From the NCBI RefSeq assembly GCF_035956715.1, contig NZ_CP108381.1, positions 2,294,001 to 2,358,000 on the forward strand: a DNA stretch of 64,000 nucleotides, given 5' to 3'. Source of the DNA: Nocardia sp. NBC_01329 (GTDB lineage: Bacteria > Actinomycetota > Actinomycetes > Mycobacteriales > Mycobacteriaceae). The first letter of the stretch is position 1, and the number at the start of each line of letters is the position of its first letter. Made by a program: the position numbers and the translations under genes. The notes beneath the pieces are model-generated. The model made no database searches, was not told where the DNA came from, and was given only the letters and a program-made list of their open reading frames with translations. Of the stretch, positions 36,063 through 43,279 are shown in pieces.

Positions 36063-36677
36063 TTATCGGGTGGGCGGCGCTGCGTCACATGTTTGCTGCT
36101 CGACCCCCAGTAGGCGGTCGACCGCATTGCGGGCACGGGTCAGGGCGTCCTTGCGGCCGAGAAGCTGGCGATCGTGATTCGCCTGAAGCACCATGGCATG
36201 CAGTTCGAAGGTGAGTTGCTCGACGTCGGTGTCCGACGGGAGCTCGCGGAGGCGCCGGGCGAGTTCGACCTCGCGTCGAAGCAAGGCGTCGGCCCGGGCG
36301 ACGGCGACTGCGACGGCGTCTCGGACGGGTCCGGGCCGGCCGTCGAGTTCGCTTGCGGCAGCAACGAAAAGGCATCCCCCCTCGAATATCTCCAGGTAGT
36401 CGATCCAATACGACATCAGCGCCCGCAGTCGCGGGAGGCCGGCCTGCTGCCGCTCGGCGGGCAGTAGAACATCGCACTCGAAGACGTGCGATGCGGCAGC
36501 GACGATCGAGAGTTGGAGTTCCTGCTTGGTGCCGAAGAGGGTCTGGATTCCGCTCTTGCTGGTGTGCAGAACCTCCGCCAGACGCCCGAGCGTCAGGCCC
36601 TCGATGCCTTCGATCGATGCGACGTGCATCGCACGATCCACGATTGCGGTGCGGCGTGCGTCACCCGTTCGAGTCAT
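36063..36677 (-). CDS. TetR family regulator divergent from SnoaL/DUF3237
   Basis: 204 aa. Helix-turn-helix: TLGRLAEVLHTSKSGIQTLFG followed by TKQELQLSIV. The C-terminal domain resembles TetR_C_16/YcdC-type sensors (YLEIFEGGCLFVAAASELDGRPG). Start at the ATG of MTRTGDARRT; an upstream ATG at 36695 would run into the operator cluster. It is divergent from the SnoaL gene, and the 90-base gap is packed with ATACGGTC-type half sites, so local autoregulated control is likely. Confidence 0.9.
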   Translation of the reverse strand: MTRTGDARRTAIVDRAMHVASIEGIEGLTLGRLAEVLHTSKSGIQTLFGTKQELQLSIVAAASHVFECDVLLPAERQQAGLPRLRALMSYWIDYLEIFEGGCLFVAAASELDGRPGPVRDAVAVAVARADALLRREVELARRLRELPSDTDVEQLTFELHAMVLQANHDRQLLGRKDALTRARNAVDRLLGVEQQTCDAAPPTR

Positions 36678-36735
36678 ACGTACGATCATATCCAACTATA
36701 CGGTCATACGTATTTACATATACGGTCGTATCTCT
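36674..36735. promoter_or_regulatory. Cluster of ATACGGTCRTAY-type operators
   Basis: The AT-rich gap contains CATACGTACGATCATA, TATACGGTCATACGTAT and ATATACGGTCGTAT. The last two share ATACGGTCRTAY, and all contain TACG/CGTA symmetry. They are the probable binding sites for the divergent TetR protein at both promoters. Confidence 0.65.
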
Positions 36736-36767
36736 TAATCTTGGCGTATCCGACCTCAGGAGATGCC

Positions 36768-37172
36768 ATGACAACCCCATCGACAGCCCTTGATCTCTCC
36801 GCGATCGCGAAGCGATATTTCGCCGCATGGGAGGTGCACGACATCGACGCGATCGTTGCTCTGCATACCGCCGACTCGCAGTTCCAGGCCCATGGTCGCG
36901 GCGCCGCAGTCCAAGGCCGTGAAGCCCTGCGTCGTGAGTTCGCGCAGGTCTTCGATCTCTACCCGGGCTTCGGCTTCGAAGAGCGGCGTCTGCTGTTCGG
37001 TAGCGGCCATTGGGTTCTGGACTGGACGCTGACTTTCCGACGGCCCGGCGAAAATCGCCGGGGTGTTCACTGCCTCGACGTCGTCGAGGTAGCGTCTGAC
37101 GGTCTCGTCGCGCGCAAGGACACGTTCTTCGACTTCGCCGAGTTGAAGGCCGCGTTCGGGGGCGCTGCGTGA
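36768..37172 (+). CDS. SnoaL-like/nuclear transport factor 2 family protein
   Basis: 134 aa: YFAAWEVHDIDAIVALHTADSQFQAHG is the classical SnoaL-like opening, followed by GREALRREFAQVFDLYPGFGFE and HWVLDWTLTF. Catalysis in this family ranges from polyketide cyclisation to isomerisation; no specific type is evident. CAGGAG precedes the ATG by six bases. Its TGA overlaps the GTG of the DUF3237 gene. Regulated with it by the TetR at 36063. Confidence 0.88.
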   Translation: MTTPSTALDLSAIAKRYFAAWEVHDIDAIVALHTADSQFQAHGRGAAVQGREALRREFAQVFDLYPGFGFEERRLLFGSGHWVLDWTLTFRRPGENRRGVHCLDVVEVASDGLVARKDTFFDFAELKAAFGGAA

Positions 37173-37669
37173 GCGCCGTCGGCCCGACCGAGCAGTTGTT
37201 CGATCGGGCGTTGCTCGATGTATTGCCGGTCGAGCATCTTTGCGATCTCAGCATCGACCTGGAGCCCGCCCAGGTAATCCCGACCCCGCTCGGCACCCGG
37301 ATGACTTTCGTGACCAAAGGCGGTCGATTCCACGGGCCGGGTTTCCGGGGCGAAATGCTGCCAGGAGGCGGCGACTGGGTGTGGCTGGGAGCCGACGGGA
37401 TCAGTCGCATGGACGTTCGCGCGACTCTGCGCACCGACGATAGTGTCCTTGTCCACTATGAGTCGAGGGGAGTACTGCAATTCCCGCGGGACGGGCGACA
37501 GCGTCTGGCCGACGGGGAGCGACTGACCGTCGACGAGAGCTACGTGCGACCGACGCCGAGATTCGAAACCTCCGACGAGCGTTACTCATGGCTGTGCGGA
37601 CTCGTCGTGGTCGGTTACGGCGAATACGGTCAAGGTCGCATCGACCACCGGATGTATCGGATTCTGTAG
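37169..37669 (+). CDS. DUF3237 domain protein
   Basis: 166 aa. DUF3237 pattern: EHLCDLSIDLEPAQVIPTPLGTRM, GGRFHGPGFRGEMLPGGGDW, and YESRGVLQFP, ending with YGEYGQGRIDHRMYRI. Proteins with this beta-barrel domain occur in aromatic or terpenoid catabolic clusters; enzymology is largely unknown. GTG start overlaps the SnoaL stop (GTGA). Together with SnoaL and TetR this makes a compact three-gene cassette inserted into an LLM scar. Confidence 0.88.
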   Translation: MSAVGPTEQLFDRALLDVLPVEHLCDLSIDLEPAQVIPTPLGTRMTFVTKGGRFHGPGFRGEMLPGGGDWVWLGADGISRMDVRATLRTDDSVLVHYESRGVLQFPRDGRQRLADGERLTVDESYVRPTPRFETSDERYSWLCGLVVVGYGEYGQGRIDHRMYRIL

Positions 37670-37684
37670 CACCGTATTCGGCAC

Positions 37685-37770
37685 GATCATTCGAATCGGC
37701 TCGACCCCGACCTTGTCAACTCCCGCGCGGGTGGCGCAATTCCGATATCGGCCGGGATCCGCGCTGGTCG
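37685..37770. repeat. 86-bp imperfect repeat, copy 1 (LLM promoter remnant)
   Basis: Starts GATCATTCGAATCGG and ends GGTCG. It aligns without gaps to 39090-39175, upstream of the intact LLM gene; a hand count gives 64 identities in 86. With the LLM 3' scar at 35989 it brackets the TetR/SnoaL/DUF3237 cassette. The remaining 37771-37960 shows nothing recognisable. Confidence 0.65.
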
Positions 37771-37960
37771 TCGGCATCGGCGAGCCGATTGCTCCGATCG
37801 TCATCGACTACAACAAGTCGGTGGCGGAGCACGGCGCCGTAACGGCAGGCAACCCTGAACGCCCTGCAGGCGCTGCCCGGTGCTCCAATACGAGCGTGAC
37901 GGCTCGGTTCTTCGCCCGCCACCTCGCCGGGGCCGGCGACACGGATTCGGATTGAAATGA

Positions 37961-38001
37961 GCGGTACCTGCGTCCGGCCGCGCGCCGGACGCAGGTACCG
38001 C
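37961..38001. terminator. Strong hairpin terminator downstream of the LLM gene
   Basis: GCGGTACCTGCGTCCGGC pairs perfectly with GCCGGACGCAGGTACCGC: 18-bp stem, 5-base CGCGC loop. It lies 36 bases beyond the LLM stop (minus strand) and separates it from the DUF3237 end. Confidence 0.85.
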
Positions 38002-38036
38002 TGCCACCAAGGGCCCCCGGGGCGGTGCGGGAGGTC

Positions 38037-38903
38037 TCAGAGTTCGGCGAGTCGCGGCACGACCGGGCCGAGCGTGTCGATCCAACCGGCCGGGGAACCG
38101 CCCGGTGGCATCACGATCGCCATGTGCACACCGAGTCCGGCGTACCCGGCCATCTGCTGCACGAATTCGTCGTGCGCGGTGGGGTCCGGGCTGCCCGCGA
38201 GCACGGTCTTGCGGATGCGGTCGTAGTCGGTGCCCAGATCGTCGCAGTGACGGCGCAGGACATCGAGTTTGTGCGCGACCTCCTCGGTGCTCGACGCGAA
38301 CAGATTGCAGGCGTCTCCGTAGCGAGCGACCAGCTTCAGGGTTCGTTTCTCGCCGCCGCCACCGATGAGCACGGTCGGCCGGTGCAGCGGCTGCGGGGAG
38401 CACAGGGTTTCCGCCAGCTGGTAGTGCTTGCCCTCGAACGGCCCGTTGTTCTTCGGATCCCACATCTGGGCGCAGATCCGGAGTGTCTCCTCCAACCGGT
38501 CGAACCGTTCCCCGACCGGCGGATACGGCACGCCCAGGCCGTGGTGTTCCCGTTCGAACCAGGCAGCCCCGATACCGAGTGCGGCGCGGCCGGCGGAAAG
38601 CACGTCGAGGGTGGTGACGATCTTGGCGAGCAGGCCCGGATGCCGGTAGGTGACGCCGGTGACCAGTAGGCCGAGCTCGATATCGGAAGTGTGGGCGGCC
38701 ATGTAACCCAGGCTGGTGTAGCCCTCCAGCATGTTCGCGTCGGCGGGCAATCCGGTGGGCTCGATCTGGAAGAAATGGTCCATGAACGACAGCCAGGTCG
38801 CTCCGGCCTGCTCGGCTGCCGCGCCCACCCGGGCCAGTTCCCCGGCGATGGCACCGGTCCCGCCGTCGATTTCGAAGATCGGTATGTGCAACCCGAGTTC
38901 CAT
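38037..38903 (-). CDS. LLM class F420-dependent oxidoreductase
   Basis: A 288-aa luciferase-like monooxygenase fold: MELGLHIPIFEIDGG, WLSFMDHFFQIEP with the cofactor-proximal His, SAGRAALGIGAAWFEREHHG, IGGGGEKRTLKLVARYGD, ending with MPPGGSPAGWIDTLG. Resembles the TIGR03560 group. Single-gene unit: hairpin after the stop, and a candidate LacI-type operator plus an 86-bp repeat upstream. A fragment of a second copy survives at 35989-36033. Confidence 0.9.
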   Translation of the reverse strand: MELGLHIPIFEIDGGTGAIAGELARVGAAAEQAGATWLSFMDHFFQIEPTGLPADANMLEGYTSLGYMAAHTSDIELGLLVTGVTYRHPGLLAKIVTTLDVLSAGRAALGIGAAWFEREHHGLGVPYPPVGERFDRLEETLRICAQMWDPKNNGPFEGKHYQLAETLCSPQPLHRPTVLIGGGGEKRTLKLVARYGDACNLFASSTEEVAHKLDVLRRHCDDLGTDYDRIRKTVLAGSPDPTAHDEFVQQMAGYAGLGVHMAIVMPPGGSPAGWIDTLGPVVPRLAEL

Positions 38904-38957
38904 CGGATTCGTCTCCCCTTGCCGTCGTGGATTATCCGTCGACGACACGCTACGACC

Positions 38958-38971
38958 TGGAGAGCGCTCCA
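38958..38971. promoter_or_regulatory. LacI-type operator-like palindrome upstream of the LLM gene
   Basis: TGGAGAGCGCTCCA, with perfect GAGCGCTC core, resembles actinobacterial LacI/CebR sites (TGGGAGCGCTCCCA). It lies 55 bases upstream of the LLM ATG. No lacI gene is nearby. The rest of the 38904-39269 gap holds only the second 86-bp repeat copy and the GntR promoter. Confidence 0.4.
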
Positions 38972-39089
38972 AGTCAAGACGCGGCGGGCCTGCCCCAGGA
39001 TGTGTCCGGCCCGATATCGGGGCGTCCCCGGCCGGTCGCGCAGGACTGTGAGTGCACACCTTCCCGATACGTCCGCCGCGGTCCGGGTC

Positions 39090-39175
39090 GATCATTCGAA
39101 TCGGTCTGATCCCAACCCCGGCGGCCGCCGGGCGGGTGGCGTAATGGCGGGATCGGCGGGGATTCCCGCAGGTCG
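39090..39175. repeat. 86-bp imperfect repeat, copy 2 (upstream of intact LLM)
   Basis: Counterpart of 37685-37770 in the same orientation. It lies 187-272 bases upstream of the LLM ATG and 95 bases before the gntR start. Copy divergence suggests an old duplication. Confidence 0.65.
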
Positions 39176-39269
39176 CGCCCAGACGCCACCGGCGAATTCC
39201 ACCGCCCCGTCCGACCGTCGCCCGCATCTGGGCCGGGCGCCCCGCAGAACACCACTATCGTCAGCGTTC

Positions 39270-40052
39270 ATGCAGGTCAGCGATAAGAACACCGAGCGGG
39301 CAGGCGGTACGGCCGGTGTCCGCCGGTTACGAGCCGACCAAGCCCGGCGCATTGCCGATATCCTCCGCCACCAGATCCACGCGGGCGCCCTGGGCGACAC
39401 CTTGCCCAGCGAACAACGGCTCGCCGCCGAACACGAAACCTCCCGCAACACCATCCGCGACGCACTGGCGCTGCTGCGCGACGAAGGGCTCATCGACCGC
39501 GCGCCCCGGGTCGGCACCCGGGTGGCCGCCCGCAAATTCGACCACGGCCTCGACGCGCTGCTGGGCCTGCAGGAAACCCTGGAGGGCCGCGGTACCGTCC
39601 GCAACGAGGTACGGGCCGGCCAGCTCATCACCGCTCCGCCGGCGGTGGCCCGGCGCCTCGGTATCGCACCGGGCGAGCAGGTCGTCTACCTGGAGCGGCT
39701 GCGCTACCTCGCAGAGCAGCCACTCAGTCTCGACCTCACCTACCTCACCCCAGAAATCGGCGCGCGGGTCCTCGAACACGACCTCGTGCACACCGACGTG
39801 TTCGTCCTCCTCGAACAGCTCAGCGGCCGGTCCCTGGGATCGGCCGACCTCACTGTGGAAGCGGTCCCCGCCGACCGGCACACCGCAGCCACCCTCGAGG
39901 TTCCCGACGGGGCTCCGCTGCTCATGCTCGAACGCCTCACTCGGCTCGACGACGGAACCCCCGTCGACCTGGAATACGTCCGGATGCGCGGTGATCGGAT
40001 CACGCTGCGCGGCAGCCTCTCCCGCGGCATCCCCGAATGGAAGGTCCTCTAG
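39270..40052 (+). CDS. GntR family regulator with UTRA sensor domain
   Basis: 260 aa: GntR winged helix (LRADQARRIADILRHQIHAGALGDTLPSE... ETSRNTIRDALALLRDEGLI) at residues 20-85, then a UTRA ligand domain with GEQVVYLERLRYLAEQPLSLDLTYL and ERLTRLDDGTPVDLEYVRMRGD. UTRA sensors bind small effectors. It is the first gene of a six-gene operon; its stop directly abuts the ferredoxin ATG. It is expected to control the downstream transporter and redox genes in response to the transported compound. Confidence 0.92.
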   Translation: MQVSDKNTERAGGTAGVRRLRADQARRIADILRHQIHAGALGDTLPSEQRLAAEHETSRNTIRDALALLRDEGLIDRAPRVGTRVAARKFDHGLDALLGLQETLEGRGTVRNEVRAGQLITAPPAVARRLGIAPGEQVVYLERLRYLAEQPLSLDLTYLTPEIGARVLEHDLVHTDVFVLLEQLSGRSLGSADLTVEAVPADRHTAATLEVPDGAPLLMLERLTRLDDGTPVDLEYVRMRGDRITLRGSLSRGIPEWKVL

Positions 40053-40280
40053 ATGGCATTGGCCGATCAGCGCACCGACATCCCCGTGACCATCGACGAA
40101 TCCCTGTGCATCGAAGGCTGCACACTGTGCGTCGAGATCTGCCCGCTCGACTCCCTCGCGATCAACCCCGACAACGGGAAAGCCTTCATGCACGTCGACG
40201 AATGCTGGTACTGCGGCCCCTGCGCCGCCCGCTGCCCCACCGGTGCCGTCACTGTCAACATGCCATATCTCCTGAGGTAG
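40053..40280 (+). CDS. 2[4Fe-4S] ferredoxin, AprB-like
   Basis: A 75-aa protein with two clusters: Cys19-x3-Cys23-x2-Cys26-x3-Cys30-Pro and Cys51-x2-Cys54-x2-Cys57-x3-Cys61-Pro. The extra residue between the first two cysteines is typical of adenylylsulfate reductase beta subunits rather than ordinary ferredoxins. It is likely the redox partner of the AprA-like flavoprotein at the end of the operon. ATG follows the gntR stop with no gap. Confidence 0.9.
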   Translation: MALADQRTDIPVTIDESLCIEGCTLCVEICPLDSLAINPDNGKAFMHVDECWYCGPCAARCPTGAVTVNMPYLLR

Positions 40281-40287
40281 ACCTCTT

Positions 40288-41667
40288 ATGACCGCTCTGA
40301 AACGCCTGGCCGTGCTGGCCGCCACCGCGGCCCTGGCCCTCACCGGCTGCTCACTGGAAGAAGCCCCCGACGGCGATACCGTCACCGTCGTCGTCGGCTA
40401 CCAGTCCAAAACCATCAATACCGTCACCGCGGGCACCCTGCTGCGCGCCCAGGGATACCTGGAACAGCGACTCCGGCAGATCACCGAGAACGGTGGGCCC
40501 GCCTACACAGTCGACTGGCAGGACTACGACACCGGCGCCCCCATCACCGCGCAGATGGTGGCCGAGAAGATCGATATCGGTTCGATGGGCGACTATCCGC
40601 TGCTCATCAACGGCTCCCGCACCCAGGCCGGAGAACGTTCCCGCACCGAATTCCTCTCCGTCACCGGCTACCACCCCGAAGGCGCGCTGAACATGGTCGT
40701 GGTGCCGCCGGACTCGCCGCTCACCGGAATCGGTGACCTCGCCGGGAAGAAGGTTTCGGCCAGCGTCGGTTCGGCCGGGCACGGCACCCTGGTGCAGGCC
40801 CTCACCCGCGCCGGGGTCGACCCGGCCGGTGGTGTGGAGGTGCTGAACCAGCAGCCGCAGGTCGGAGCATCGGCGCTGGAATCCGGCCAGGTCGCCGCCC
40901 TGTCCCAGTTCGTGGCGTGGCCCGGCTTGCTGGTGTTCCAGGACAAGGCGAAACTGCTCTACGACGGTGCCGAACTGAATGTGCCGACCTTCCACGGGGT
41001 GGTCGCCCGCGAGCACTACACCGCCGAACATCCCGAAGTGGTGGACGCTTTCCTGCAGGCGCAACTCGACGCCACCGAATTCCTGTGGCAGCAGCCATTG
41101 GAAGCCGCGCGGATCGTGGCCGAGGATTCGGGTCTGCCGCAGGAGGTCGTCTACCTGTACAACGGCCCCGGCGGCACCTCGTTCGACACCACCCTGAAAC
41201 CGAGTCTGATCTCCGCTTTCCGAGACGATGTGCGGTACCTGAAGTCGATCGGCGATTTCGCCGGCCTGGACATCGACGGTTTCGTCGACGACCAGCGACT
41301 GCGCGCGGCCTTCGCCGCCCGCGGACAGGACTACGACAGGGCCCTGGCCGATACGACCAACCACACCACCGGTTCCGGTACCGAACTGTGGCTAGACGGC
41401 CAGGCCACCACCCAGCCGGCCGGTGACCCGACCGAACTGCTGCGCGCCGTCGCCGACGCTCGCGCCCAGGGTTCGAAGATCCGCGCCGCGTATATCGTCG
41501 ACACCGAACTCGGCACCCGCTGGTTCGCCGATAAGGCGGTCTGGCTGCGCGACGGAAACATTTTCGCGCCCTTCACCACCCAGGCGGCCGCGCAACGCTA
41601 CCGGCAGGCCCATCCCGCCGCCGTGCCGGTGACCTACGACCAAGCCGTCGCAGGAGCCCGGTCATGA
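40288..41667 (+). CDS. ABC transporter substrate-binding lipoprotein (taurine/nitrate type) with C-terminal extension
   Basis: 459 aa; lipobox LALTGC with Cys21. Residues 30-350 are an SsuA/TauA/NrtA-type binding protein (GYQSKTINTVTAGTLLRAQGYLE, EKIDIGSMGDYPLLINGS, GKKVSASVGSAGHGTLVQAL, ALSQFVAWPGLLVF). The last ~90 residues (IRAAYIVDTELGTRWFADKA, FAPFTTQAAAQRYRQAHP) are extra; they faintly resemble NosL-type metal-binding accessory domains, which is a weak inference. Imports an unknown small anion for the AprA/AprB-like enzyme. Confidence 0.88.
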   Translation: MTALKRLAVLAATAALALTGCSLEEAPDGDTVTVVVGYQSKTINTVTAGTLLRAQGYLEQRLRQITENGGPAYTVDWQDYDTGAPITAQMVAEKIDIGSMGDYPLLINGSRTQAGERSRTEFLSVTGYHPEGALNMVVVPPDSPLTGIGDLAGKKVSASVGSAGHGTLVQALTRAGVDPAGGVEVLNQQPQVGASALESGQVAALSQFVAWPGLLVFQDKAKLLYDGAELNVPTFHGVVAREHYTAEHPEVVDAFLQAQLDATEFLWQQPLEAARIVAEDSGLPQEVVYLYNGPGGTSFDTTLKPSLISAFRDDVRYLKSIGDFAGLDIDGFVDDQRLRAAFAARGQDYDRALADTTNHTTGSGTELWLDGQATTQPAGDPTELLRAVADARAQGSKIRAAYIVDTELGTRWFADKAVWLRDGNIFAPFTTQAAAQRYRQAHPAAVPVTYDQAVAGARS

Positions 41668-42515
41668 CCGTGGCGACCACCCTTCCCGCCGCACCGCAGG
41701 CCACCGCCACCGTGCCGGCGCGTCTGCGCGCCCGGTCGGTGTGGCCTGGCCGGTTGCTGCGACTCGGCTCGGTCCTGGCCGCGATCCTGCTCTGGCAGCT
41801 ACTGACCAGCGCCGATATCCGGCTGTGGCTACGTTTCGACACCCTGCCCTCGGTGACCGAGGTGGTCACCGCATTCGGGCGGCAACTCGGCACCGACGTC
41901 TACTACCTGGACTTGGCGCAATCCCTGATCCGCATCCTCACCGGTTTCGGTATCGCCACGGTCCTCGGCGTCACCAGCGGTATCGCCCTGGGCCGCTCGC
42001 GGCTGTTCGCCGGGATCCTGGGCCCGCTGACCGAACTGGCCCGGCCGATCCCGGCCATCGCGGTCGTGCCGATCGCCATCCTGCTGTTCCCCGACGACGA
42101 AACCGGCATCGTGTTCATCACCAGCCTCGCCGCCTACTTCCCGATCATGGTCAGCACCCGGCACGCAGTCCGCGCCCTGCCGACCCTGTGGGAGGACTCG
42201 GTGCGCACCCTGGGCGGTAACCGGTGGGATGTGCTGCTGCGGGTGGTGTTCCCCGGTGCGCTTCCCGGGATCTTCGGTGGGCTGTCGGTCGGGATCGGTG
42301 TCGCCTGGATCTGCCTGGTGTCGGCGGAGATGATCTCCGGACGGCTCGGGGTCGGCTATCGCACTTGGCAGGCCTACACGATCGTCGACTATCCGGGGGT
42401 CTTCGTCGGGATCATCACCATCGGCATCCTCGGTTTCGGTACCTCGGCAGCGATCGAACTGGCCGGCCGCCGGGTCACCCGCTGGCTGCCGCGCGGAGAG
42501 GAGAACAAACGATGA
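41664..42515 (+). CDS. ABC transporter permease (SsuC/TauC/NrtB type)
   Basis: 283-aa permease with about six TM helices and the BPD_transp_1 coupling loop (EDSVRTLGGNRWDVLLRVVFPGALPGIFGG). ATG overlaps the binding-protein stop (ATGA), and its own stop overlaps the ATPase start. It forms the channel of the sulfonate/nitrate/taurine-class importer in this operon. Confidence 0.92.
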   Translation: MTVATTLPAAPQATATVPARLRARSVWPGRLLRLGSVLAAILLWQLLTSADIRLWLRFDTLPSVTEVVTAFGRQLGTDVYYLDLAQSLIRILTGFGIATVLGVTSGIALGRSRLFAGILGPLTELARPIPAIAVVPIAILLFPDDETGIVFITSLAAYFPIMVSTRHAVRALPTLWEDSVRTLGGNRWDVLLRVVFPGALPGIFGGLSVGIGVAWICLVSAEMISGRLGVGYRTWQAYTIVDYPGVFVGIITIGILGFGTSAAIELAGRRVTRWLPRGEENKR

Positions 42516-43279
42516 CCACCACACTCACCACCGAAACCCACGCCGCCGAAACCGGCACTCCCGGTATGAGCCTGCGCCTCGACGCTCTCTCGCTGTCCTA
42601 CACCGGCGACCCCGTGATCGAGCGGCTCTCCCTGGACGTGCGGCCCGGCGAGATCCTCGTCCTCACCGGCCCCTCCGGCTGCGGGAAATCCACGGTCCTG
42701 CGGGCGCTGGCCGGTCTGCTGCCACCCGACTCCGGCCGCATCCTCGCCGACGGGGAACCGGTCATCACCACCTCCCGCGACCGTGCTGTGGTGTTCCAGG
42801 ACAATGCGCTGCTGCCGTGGCGCAGTGTCCGCGCCAATATCGAACTGGCGCTGCGGCTGCGGGGTGAGCCCAAGGCCGGGCGCCGCGCCACCGCGGACCG
42901 CTGGATCGAGGAGGTCGGGCTCACCGGGTTCGCCGATTTCCTGCCCAAGAGCCTGTCCGGCGGGATGCGGCAACGCGTGCAACTCGCCCGCGGCCTCGCC
43001 GGGGCGCCGCGCGCGGTGATGATGGACGAACCGTTCGGCGCGCTGGACACCCAGACCCGGGCCACCATGCAGCGGCTGCTGATCGAGACCTGGCGAACTC
43101 ACCCCACCACCATCGTGTTCGTCACACACGATGTGGACGAGGCACTGCTGCTCGGTGACCGGGTCGCCGTCCTCGGGCGCGCCGGGAAACCGTTGCGCGC
43201 CCTGATCGATGTTCCGAATCCGCGTGCGGCCGCCGACCGGCAGCCGCAGCGCGACCGACTCGTGGAGGCTCTGTCGTGA
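42512..43279 (+). CDS. ABC transporter ATP-binding protein (SsuB/TauB/NrtD type)
   Basis: 255 aa: Walker A GPSGCGKSTVLRALAGLL, Q-loop VFQDNALLPWRSV, signature LSGGMRQRVQLARGLA, Walker B AVMMDEPFGALDTQTR and H-loop FVTHDVDEALLLGDR. Standard for this importer class. Overlaps on both sides by ATGA/GTGA indicate strict co-translation with permease and flavoprotein. Confidence 0.94.
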   Translation: MTTTLTTETHAAETGTPGMSLRLDALSLSYTGDPVIERLSLDVRPGEILVLTGPSGCGKSTVLRALAGLLPPDSGRILADGEPVITTSRDRAVVFQDNALLPWRSVRANIELALRLRGEPKAGRRATADRWIEEVGLTGFADFLPKSLSGGMRQRVQLARGLAGAPRAVMMDEPFGALDTQTRATMQRLLIETWRTHPTTIVFVTHDVDEALLLGDRVAVLGRAGKPLRALIDVPNPRAAADRQPQRDRLVEALS

